The notes below the pieces were generated by a model, which worked only from the letters and a program-made list of their open reading frames with translations, was not told the origin of the DNA and did not search any database. Positions 56,560 through 64,000 of a DNA stretch of 64,000 nt are shown here, piece after piece. Source of the DNA: Actinobacillus seminis (GTDB lineage Bacteria > Pseudomonadota > Gammaproteobacteria > Enterobacterales > Pasteurellaceae); the NCBI RefSeq assembly GCF_002263215.1, contig NZ_NLFK01000004.1, forward strand, positions 148,903 through 212,902. The letters are read 5' to 3'. Position 1 is the stretch's first letter. The number at the start of each line of letters is the position of its first letter. A program made the translations under genes and the position numbers.

Positions 56560-56945
56560 TGAAAGTTAGACGTTATTTACCCATACTTTTCTGCCTAATC
56601 GCTACATTAACGCAAGCCTCCGATCCTTTTGATCGTCGCCAACGTCAAACCGGAGCGCCGATGGATACAGCAATAGCAACCTCCCTTTGCCGGCGTGATG
56701 TGGCGACGCTTGCACCAAAAACGCCGATAAATCAGTTAAAGATTATTGGCGTTATCATCCAATTCGAACAGGCGAAAGTGCTTTTTTCTTCGCCAGATCA
56801 AACAGTTATCAGTGCATCCAAGGGGGATAATATCGGGCAGGAGAAGATGCAAATTGCACAAATTTCAACACATCAAATTCAATTATTAAACTGGCAAAAC
56901 AGTGTCGATTGTCGGCAGGCAGAAACGGTTTTATTAAAATTTTAG
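56559..56945 (+). CDS. comD: Competence protein ComD (PilP-like)
   Basis: Small periplasmic protein (128 residues) linking the inner-membrane complex to the secretin. A signal peptide (MKVRRYLPILFCLIATLTQA) is followed by SDPFDR and a PilP-like beta domain (LKIIGVIIQFEQAKVLFSSP). There is no lipobox cysteine in a standard place. Assigned by order and layout. Confidence 0.85.
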   Translation: MKVRRYLPILFCLIATLTQASDPFDRRQRQTGAPMDTAIATSLCRRDVATLAPKTPINQLKIIGVIIQFEQAKVLFSSPDQTVISASKGDNIGQEKMQIAQISTHQIQLLNWQNSVDCRQAETVLLKF

Positions 56946-56954
56946 GATTAAAGT

Positions 56955-58364
56955 ATGCAAAAAATGAGGTTATTTGTTTTTAAGTGCGGTCTGTTTTTTC
57001 TGTGTTTTTCCGCTTCCTTTGCCGCGGACAATCATTCATTAGGACAACAAAGCTTTAATATTCGTTTAAAACAAGCGCCTTTGGTACCAACCTTGCAGCA
57101 ATTGGCACTGGATCATCAAACGAATTTAATTATTGACGACGAATTGGAAGGCACGATTTCCTTGCAATTAAATGCGACTAATTTAGATCAACTGCTGCAT
57201 TCTGTTGCGAAAATTAAGCAACTGAATTTGTGGCAAGAAGATGGCATTTATTATTTAAATCAAAAAGATAATGAATTAAATAAGGCGGTTTCAACAGCTG
57301 ATGCTTTTGATCGTTTTCCGTCCCTGCCTGCGGAAGTGGCGGCTCCTTCGCTTGTCACAACGTCAATTAAATTGCATTATGCCAAGGCGTCTGAGGTGAT
57401 GAAATCCTTAACCGGCGGGAGCGGTTCTTTATTATCTGCCAACGGAAATTTAACGTTTGATGATCGCAGTAATTTATTATTGATCCAAGACGAAAAGCCT
57501 ATTGTCAATCAAATTAAAAAGCTGGTGGCAGAATTGGATAAGCCCATTGAACAAATTGCTATTGAAGCGCGTATCGTGACTATCAGTGATGAAAATTTAA
57601 AAGAACTTGGCGTGCGCTGGGGAATTTTTAATCCATCCGGCAGTAGTCATAAAATTAGTGGTAGCTTGGAAGGCAACGGTTTTTCTTCAATTGCCAAGCA
57701 GCTGAATGTCAATTTTGCTTCGCCTATCACACCTGCCGGTTCAGTGGCGTTGCAAGTGGCAAAAATTAATGGGCGTTTATTGGATTTGGAATTAAGCGCC
57801 TTGGAGCGGGAAAATAATGTGGAAATTATTGCCAGCCCGCGTTTGCTGACTACCAATAAAAAAAGTGCCAGTATTAAACAAGGGACAGATATTCCCTATG
57901 TGATCACCAATGGCAATAATGATACACAATCGGTGGAATTTCGAGAAGCAGTGCTGGGCTTGGAAGTCACGCCGCATATTTCACAAGGTAATACTATTTT
58001 ATTGGATTTGCTCGTTAGCCAAAATTCGCCAAGTGGTAAGGTTACCTATGGGCAAAGCGAAGTGGTATCCATTGATAAACAAGAAATTAGCACACAGGTT
58101 TTTGCGCATGATGGTGAAACCATTGTGTTGGGTGGCGTTTTTCACGATACGGTTAGCAAAGGCGTGGACAAAGTGCCACTGCTTGGCGATATTCCGGGGC
58201 TTAAACGTCTATTTAGTCGAGAAAGTGAACGCCATCAAAAACGGGAGTTGGTGATTTTCGTGACGCCACATATTTTACGACAAGGAAAACCCGTAGAAAA
58301 GAACGCTCGCACAACCTCTCCCAAAATAGCGGCGTCGAAAATTTCTATATCTAAGAAAAAATAA
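56955..58364 (+). CDS. comE: Competence secretin ComE (PilQ-like)
   Basis: Outer-membrane secretin (469 residues) through which DNA and the pilus pass. After the signal peptide come an N0 domain (FNIRLKQAPLVPTLQQLA), an N1 domain (VTTSIKLHYAKASEVMKSL) and the secretin core with VEIIASPRLLTTNKKSASI and VVLGGVFHDTVSKGVDKVPLLGDIPGLKRLF-type ending (visible as VPLLGDIPGLKRLF). An uptake signal in the signal-peptide region encodes KCG. In H. influenzae comF follows; here purA follows instead. Confidence 0.95.
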   Translation: MQKMRLFVFKCGLFFLCFSASFAADNHSLGQQSFNIRLKQAPLVPTLQQLALDHQTNLIIDDELEGTISLQLNATNLDQLLHSVAKIKQLNLWQEDGIYYLNQKDNELNKAVSTADAFDRFPSLPAEVAAPSLVTTSIKLHYAKASEVMKSLTGGSGSLLSANGNLTFDDRSNLLLIQDEKPIVNQIKKLVAELDKPIEQIAIEARIVTISDENLKELGVRWGIFNPSGSSHKISGSLEGNGFSSIAKQLNVNFASPITPAGSVALQVAKINGRLLDLELSALERENNVEIIASPRLLTTNKKSASIKQGTDIPYVITNGNNDTQSVEFREAVLGLEVTPHISQGNTILLDLLVSQNSPSGKVTYGQSEVVSIDKQEISTQVFAHDGETIVLGGVFHDTVSKGVDKVPLLGDIPGLKRLFSRESERHQKRELVIFVTPHILRQGKPVEKNARTTSPKIAASKISISKKK

Positions 58365-58490
58365 CACTAAAAATCCACAAAAAATGACCGCACTTTATTA
58401 GATGATGTTAAATAAATTCACCAAAATGTCCGCTAATCTTGAAAAATTGCAAGATTACATTGAGATCAGGGCTGTAAAATAGTAGAGTAG

Positions 58491-59833
<1,343 letters not shown>

Positions 59834-60043
59834 ACTCGCTATATTTTGACCGCACTTTGTGTGGTCAATAACGTCATAAATATAAATGATGGTATGGTAG
59901 ATAAAATAGTTTGTATTTTCCCTAAAATACCTGTTTATAGCTATAGTAGATAAAAGAGTTGGTTTTTACCAACTCATACCAATGAACAAACCTCTAGACA
60001 TTTATCTGGAGGTTTGAGCTGATAAGCATATCAAGCAGAGGAA
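59834..60043. other. Region after purA with three imperfect hairpins
   Basis: TTGACCGCAC/GTGTGGTCAA (59846-59868), GAGTTGGT/ACCAACTC (59956-59975) and AAACCTCTAGA/TCTGGAGGTTT (59988-60015) are seen. The first may end purA. The last two lie at the edge of the IS relic and could be parts of its end. Confidence 0.35.
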
Positions 60044-60447
60044 ATGCTTATGCTCAAAAATACCCAATGCCCTCAATATGAGTTCAAGAGGATAAGTCTT
60101 GAACAGCTCGTACCTAAAGACCGCTTTGTCCGTAAAATCAATGAAGCGATTGAGTTTGAATTTATTCGTGATGAAGTCGCACACTTTTATTACCAAGATA
60201 ATGGTCGCCTGCTGTCGACCCGGTTCGCCTATTTAAGATTATGTTACTAGGCTTTTGGACTTAAAAGCGAACGCCGGCTCGTCAAAGAACTTGAAGTTAA
60301 TGTTGCTTACCGTTGGTTTGCGCGAATGTCTTTAACAGAAAAATTGATGCAAACACCTTAAGTCAAAATCGCCTCCGTCGTTTTAATGGAACAGATGTCT
60401 TCAAACGCCTCTTCACTCAAATTGTGCGGCAAGCGGTTGTAGAGGAT
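60044..60447 (+). pseudogene. IS1182-family transposase remnant
   Basis: The first frame opens MLMLKNTQCPQYEFKRISLE and continues LVPKDRFVRKINEAIEFEFI, the N-terminus of IS1182/IS5-type transposases. After a lost base near NGR, the expected PAVDPVRLFKIMLLGF follows in another frame. After a further deletion comes LKSERRLVKELEVNVAYRWF (with one residue changed), then a TAA. Several defects and no catalytic DDE region make this a dead relic. No intact ends were identified. Confidence 0.7.
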
Positions 60448-60647
60448 TAAGCAAAGTTCAAATGCAATGCTTTTTGGCGAGTATTGCCCAAAATATCAAG
60501 AAGATAACCCTTGTTATCCGGGCTATTTTATATTGTTTTATGGCTTGGATAAGGGAATATATTGAGGTATATCGCCGAATATTCGGAATGAGCGTTCTAA
60601 AATTAGTAGGGCAAGAATATTGGTTTACAAGCCATCAAATACAAAAC
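60448..60647. other. Unassigned stretch after the IS1182-like relic
   Basis: About 200 bases with a short plus-strand frame (MQCFLASIAQNIKKITLVIR...) that shows no recognisable domain. It is probably more eroded insertion-sequence material. Confidence 0.25.
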
Positions 60648-60687
60648 AACCCCACTATTTTTTATTGATTGTAAAAATAGTGGGGTT
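60648..60687 (-). terminator. Strong hairpin, likely terminator of rpsT
   Basis: A 15-bp perfect stem AACCCCACTATTTTT (60648-60662) with its complement (60673-60687) and a 10-base loop; TTGTTTTGTATT follows on the minus strand. Confidence 0.7.
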
Positions 60688-60700
60688 TGTCATTGGTCTG

Positions 60701-60725
60701 ACCGCACTCAAGTGCGGTTTAATTT
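60701..60725 (+). terminator. Uptake-signal palindrome downstream of rpsT
   Basis: ACCGCACTCAAGTGCGGT (60701-60718) is a near-perfect palindrome containing one complete uptake signal; TTTAATTTT follows on the plus strand. It may end leftover plus-strand transcription from the IS relic toward rpsT. Confidence 0.5.
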
Positions 60726-60742
60726 TGCTAAGTTTTCAAAAA

Positions 60743-61006
60743 TTAAGCCAATTTTTTGATTTGAGCAGATAATTTAGATTTGTGGTTAGCGGCTTTATTG
60801 GCGTGGATTAATCCTTTAGACGCCATACGATCCACAACTTTTTGCATTTCTACAAATGCGCTTTCTGCTACAGATTTATCTCCAGCGCTCACTGCTGCAT
60901 ATACTTTTTTGATGTAAGTACGCATCATAGAACGTTGACTTGCGTTATGCTGACGGCGTTTTTCAGATTGAATCGCACGTTTTTTAGCTGACTTGATATT
61001 AGCCAA
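60743..61006 (-). CDS. rpsT: 30S ribosomal protein S20 (RpsT), UUG start
   Basis: Ribosomal protein S20 (87 residues). The conserved N-terminus [20 protein letters not shown] directly follows a TTG at 61006, which is therefore the start; AGGAG lies 9 bases upstream. E. coli rpsT also uses UUG, linked to its weak, autoregulated translation. The C-terminus [19 protein letters not shown] is typical. A good promoter lies 54 bases upstream. Confidence 0.95.
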   Translation of the reverse strand: MANIKSAKKRAIQSEKRRQHNASQRSMMRTYIKKVYAAVSAGDKSVAESAFVEMQKVVDRMASKGLIHANKAANHKSKLSAQIKKLA

Positions 61007-61059
61007 GGTCAAACTCCTAAAAATTTCTGTTGGTTTATTAAATAAAATCAAAGGCGTAA

Positions 61060-61088
61060 AATATGCCTTTTTTCTATACTATTGTCAA
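61060..61088 (-). promoter_or_regulatory. rpsT promoter
   Basis: On the minus strand a consensus -35 TTGACA (61083-61088) and a -10 CATATT (61060-61065) are separated by 17 bases, just upstream of rpsT. Confidence 0.6.
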
Positions 61089-61284
61089 TCAATAATTGCA
61101 ACTAAATTAGTTTGAGGATTTCGGTGAGACACAACCGAAAGTCAGCATCGTTTTAAAAATGCGCTTTCTTTTAGCCCACCCGAACGATGTGGGCAAGATT
61201 TTAACAGTTTTTTTGCTTAGAATATAGCGTAAAAACAAAATTTCTATACAATTAGAGCAATTTTTTCTGCATGAGAATATTATT

Positions 61285-62853
61285 TTGAGTACAAGATTAT
61301 TACGCTCCGGTATTGTTGTCAGCGCCATGACCTTACTTTCCCGTATGTTAGGTTTAGCGCGTGATGTGATTACTGCTCAATTAATCGGCGCCGGTGTGGC
61401 GGCGGATGTTTTTCTTTTTGCTAACCGAATTCCGAATTTTTTGCGTCGCTTATTTGCCGAGGGCGCCTTTTCTCAGGCCTTTGTACCGGTATTAGCAGAA
61501 TACCAAAAAGCCGGCGATTTAAGTAAAATGCAAGCCTTTATTGGCAAAGTATCCGGTACTTTGGGCGGCTTGGTAACCATTGCTACCGCGTTTGCCATGA
61601 TTTTCTCGCCGGTGGTTGCCGCTATTTTTGGTACCGGTTGGTTTATGGATTGGCTGAACGACGGTCCCAACGCAGTAAAATTTGAACAAGCGTCGTTGTT
61701 GTTAAAAATTACCTTTCCGTATTTATGGTTTATTACTTTCGTGGCGCTATCCGGTGCAATTTTAAATACGCTGGGAAAATTTGGTGTGATGTCATTTTCG
61801 CCCGTGTTGCTCAATATTGCAATGATTGCCACTGCACTTTTTCTCGCGCCACACGTCAGCAGCCCGGATTTAGCTTTGGCAATCGGGATTTTTCTCGGCG
61901 GATTATTGCAATTTTTGTTCCAAATTCCGTTTTTAAAACAAGCTGGGTTATTGGTAAAACCCAAGTGGGCGTGGAACGATGCGGGTGTGAAAAAAATTCG
62001 TACCCTCATGATTCCCGCCTTATTCGGCGTATCTGTTAGTCAAATTAATTTGTTGTTGGATACTTTTATTGCCAGTTTTTTGATGACCGGCTCCATCAGT
62101 TGGCTGTATTATTCTGACCGCTTGTTGGAATTTCCTCTCGGATTATTTGGTATTGCGATCTCCACCGTGATTCTGCCGACACTCGCCAGACACCATGTCA
62201 ATCGTAGCGATAATGAAGCAAGTTCGTTAGATTTTCACAATACAATGGATTGGGGGGTGCGCATGATTTTATTGCTAGGCGTGCCGGCAATGGTAGGCAT
62301 TGCTATTTTGGCGCAACCTATGTTGGTCGTACTTTTTATGCGCGGTGAATTTTTATTTTCTGATGTACAAGCGGCATCTTATTCGCTGTGGGCATTTAAC
62401 GGCGGGCTATTAAGCTTTATGCTGATTAAAATTTTAGCTAATGGCTACTATGCGCGACAAGATACCAAAACACCGGTAAAAATTGGGATTATCGCCATGA
62501 TTAGCAATATGGGCTTTAATTTACTTGCCATTCCGTTTAGCTATGTCGGCTTGGCTATTGCCTCGGCAATGTCTGCAACACTCAATGCCTATTTGCTGTA
62601 TCGCGGTTTAGCCAAAGCGGATGTTTATCATTTCAGTAAACAAAGTGCGGTCTTTTTTCTGAAAGTTTTATGCGCCGCTTTGGTCATGGGTACGGTAGTA
62701 TGGCACTATACGCCACCAATTGAACATTGGCAACACATGAGTTTTTTGACTCGTACGCATTGGTTAGGTTGGCTGATTGGGCTTGCCGCCATGGTTTATG
62801 TGGGTGCACTATTGTTATTGGGGATCCGTAAACATCACCTGATTTATAAATAA
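61285..62853 (+). CDS. murJ: Lipid II flippase MurJ
   Basis: Inner-membrane flippase (522 residues, about 14 hydrophobic segments) moving lipid II across the membrane for peptidoglycan synthesis; formerly MviN. Typical sequence: SRMLGLARDVITAQLIGAG, FLFANRIPNFLRRLFAEGAF with SQAFVPVL, SGAILNTLGKF and SWLYYSDRLLEFPLGLFGIA. The start is a TTG; the nearest ATG upstream is out of frame and quickly stopped. It is divergent from rpsT over 278 bases. Functionally it supplies mrcA. Confidence 0.94.
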   Translation: MSTRLLRSGIVVSAMTLLSRMLGLARDVITAQLIGAGVAADVFLFANRIPNFLRRLFAEGAFSQAFVPVLAEYQKAGDLSKMQAFIGKVSGTLGGLVTIATAFAMIFSPVVAAIFGTGWFMDWLNDGPNAVKFEQASLLLKITFPYLWFITFVALSGAILNTLGKFGVMSFSPVLLNIAMIATALFLAPHVSSPDLALAIGIFLGGLLQFLFQIPFLKQAGLLVKPKWAWNDAGVKKIRTLMIPALFGVSVSQINLLLDTFIASFLMTGSISWLYYSDRLLEFPLGLFGIAISTVILPTLARHHVNRSDNEASSLDFHNTMDWGVRMILLLGVPAMVGIAILAQPMLVVLFMRGEFLFSDVQAASYSLWAFNGGLLSFMLIKILANGYYARQDTKTPVKIGIIAMISNMGFNLLAIPFSYVGLAIASAMSATLNAYLLYRGLAKADVYHFSKQSAVFFLKVLCAALVMGTVVWHYTPPIEHWQHMSFLTRTHWLGWLIGLAAMVYVGALLLLGIRKHHLIYK

Positions 62854-62939
62854 CAATTGTTAACAAGTTGTTAAATATGTATTTGCTATTTTGCCTATTG
62901 TTATTTTAGTGTTAGCGAATATAATCAACAACGTCCTCA

Positions 62940-63115
62940 GTTTTTAAAGAGAGTTCTTGAAGATGGAGCAACATGCTTATCCGCAGAGTGATTTATACCA
63001 CCAATGCGGTGGAATCGTTAAACAGCGTTATCCGCCGAATCATCAAAAAACGCAATGTATTCCCAACGGATGATTCGGTGTTCAAAGTGATATGGTTGGC
63101 GATGAAAGATGTGTC
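62940..63115 (+). mobile_element. IS256-family transposase C-terminal fragment
   Basis: The reading VIYTTNAVESLNSVIRRIIK followed by KRNVFPTDDSVFKVIWLAMKD is the conserved C-terminal signature of IS256-type (mutator) transposases. The upstream part and the last about 25 residues are absent. The fragment breaks off at about 63115 within the neighbouring decayed gene, with no clear inverted repeat. It marks an old insertion or deletion boundary. Confidence 0.75.
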
Positions 63116-63389
63116 TTTATCTGGCTTCTCAAATATAACTAAAGAAGTGTATTGCCCATATTGTCTACTATTATTTACAAAATTTTTCAAATACGGGGCT
63201 ATATTTTCTGGCGTAGCTTCCTCCATAAAAACATACCTTAACTGATCCTTTAGAAAGCCTTTCACTCCAAATATGCATTGGAAAGAGCCTTATTTTATTC
63301 GTAATTGAAGACTCAAATTCATTAAAATAAACCTCCATCCATTTTTCCAAATGAGAGGCTTGTATATCTTTTCTAGACAATAATTTCAT
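63116..63389 (-). pseudogene. YqcI/YcgG-family protein, truncated and frameshifted
   Basis: The minus strand starts MKLLSRKDIQASHLEKWMEV and ends a first frame near KIRLFPM. A second frame then reads IFGVKGFLKDQLRYVFMEEA and continues to YTSLVIFEKPDKD. Removing one A from the pair at 63278-63279 gives FPCIFGVKGF, the FPC(I/V)FG-type signature I associate with the YqcI/YcgG family. Characterised relatives include the heme-dependent N-hydroxylase GntA of guanitoxin synthesis. The gene is cut at about 63115 by the IS256 fragment, so only about 90 of about 220-240 residues remain. An ATP-grasp gene lies upstream on the same strand. Confidence 0.5.
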
Positions 63390-63449
63390 AGGTAACTCCT
63401 GTTGTGTTTTAGTAAATATTTATCAAATAAAGAACGAATAAAAAATTCA

Positions 63450-64000
63450 TCACGTTCTATTTGTTTTTTTATTATAATGAGATAACCATACAATTCCCGT
63501 TATATTAGTAAGATCAGTTGTTAATGGTAATATTTCATTATTTCCAAAGAAGATTTTTGCTCCAACAAAACTGTCTAATTTATATAACTTCGGCTTAAAA
63601 GATTCTACATCTAATAATGAGTTCTCATCAGAATTAATTAAGAAAATTATTTTTCCATTTTTATTTAGCTTAGATTTTTTATTTTTAGGAAGTTTATTTT
63701 CAATAAAATAAGTAACGGTTGTATCTAATAGATTATCTTCATAACATTCTTTAAATAGTAAAGGAGCAATTCCACCATGTAATCTAGCACCAACTTCAAT
63801 CATTATTGGTTTATTTTCTGCGGTATAAAATAGTTCCATATGAGCTGGACCATGCTTTATTTTTAGCGCTTTTGCACATTGTTTCGCATAATCAATTAAT
63901 GGCTAAAATCTATTATCATTTGGATCTAATGTTATAAGAGATTTATAAATAAACTTACTATTATTAATATAACACTTTTCATATTTACATAATGAAGCAA
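63450..64000 (-). pseudogene. ATP-grasp enzyme, partial, with an internal stop codon
   Basis: The C-terminal part of an ATP-grasp ligase, seen from the window edge to a stop at 63450. The metal- and ATP-binding core is AHMELFYTAENKPIMIEVGARLHGG (given in two pieces: AHMELFYTAENK and PIMIEVGARLHGG), which matches biotin-carboxylase-like ATP-grasp ligases of the amino-acid/dipeptide type. An in-frame TAG at 63903-63905 separates DPNDNRF from PLIDYAKQ; CAG would restore it. The N-terminus is outside the window. It is AT-rich. It precedes the YqcI/YcgG relic by 60 bases on the same strand, so the two were probably one biosynthetic operon. Confidence 0.6.

Noticed and set aside
59956..60015. Hairpins after purA as a tRNA or small RNA
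   Set aside because: No cloverleaf, TPsiC or anticodon arm can be drawn; the hairpins are simple inverted repeats next to an IS relic.
63171..63389. 72-residue minus-strand frame as a stand-alone gene
   Set aside because: Its C-terminal half is a frameshift product; the mended frame continues as IFGVKGFLKDQ and fits the YqcI/YcgG family.

Overview
This is chromosomal DNA from a member of the Pasteurellaceae (Gammaproteobacteria). The Hin-type DNA uptake signal AAGTGCGGT or its complement occurs throughout, often as inverted pairs forming terminators. The gene set (com pilus operon beside mrcA, torYZ-type S/N-oxide reductase, art operon, UUG-started rpsT, IS1016-like and capsule relics) fits the Haemophilus/Aggregatibacter/Pasteurella group. 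I cannot name the species. No tRNA, rRNA or CRISPR was found.

Layout. 1-1931: arginine ABC transporter artP-artI-artQ (minus, artQ cut by the window edge). 2368-6612: S/N-oxide respiration module (pentaheme cytochrome, molybdoenzyme, TorD-like chaperone). 6714-20258: core genes gmhA, mfd, hemB, tatCBA, ubiB-ubiJ-ubiE, a DASS dicarboxylate transporter, rraA, menA. 20367-25528: trmO, a frameshifted CitMHS transporter with a perfect CRP-site match, a featureless decayed stretch, udp, and divergent asnC/asnA. 25706-28221 is accessory: an acetyltransferase without its 5' end, an IS1016-like remnant, and a broken group-2 capsule gene, bracketed by A15 and A16 tracts. 28573-32929: a sulfatase operon (SSS transporter, Cys-type sulfatase, sulfatase-maturating radical SAM enzyme). 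32954-38307: gltS and a dsdCXA D-serine locus. 38368-54491: core genes dusA, metB, trxA, rraB, mscL-trkA-rsmB-fmt-def, yajQ, serB/ytjB, gor, rlmJ, mrcA. 54658-58364: competence pilus operon comABCDE with a CRP-S-like site. 58536-62853: purA, an IS1182-like relic, rpsT, murJ. 62940-64000: an IS256-family fragment abutting two decayed genes, a YqcI/YcgG-family protein and an ATP-grasp enzyme.

How it works together: the window links anaerobic respiration (tor, menA, ubi, tat export of the molybdoenzyme), scavenging of carbon and amino acids (art, gltS, DASS, CitMHS, dsdXA, udp, sulfatase operon, several behind CRP-like sites), envelope synthesis (gmhA, mrcA, murJ) and DNA uptake (com).

Caution. 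citMHS, yidK, dsdA, the capsule gene, the YqcI/YcgG gene and the housekeeping gene purA are each broken by a single-base change, almost always in a homopolymer. A shared cause such as sequencing error is at least as likely as real gene loss or phase variation. The most unusual content is the decayed YqcI/YcgG plus ATP-grasp pair at the right edge and the decayed capsule block.
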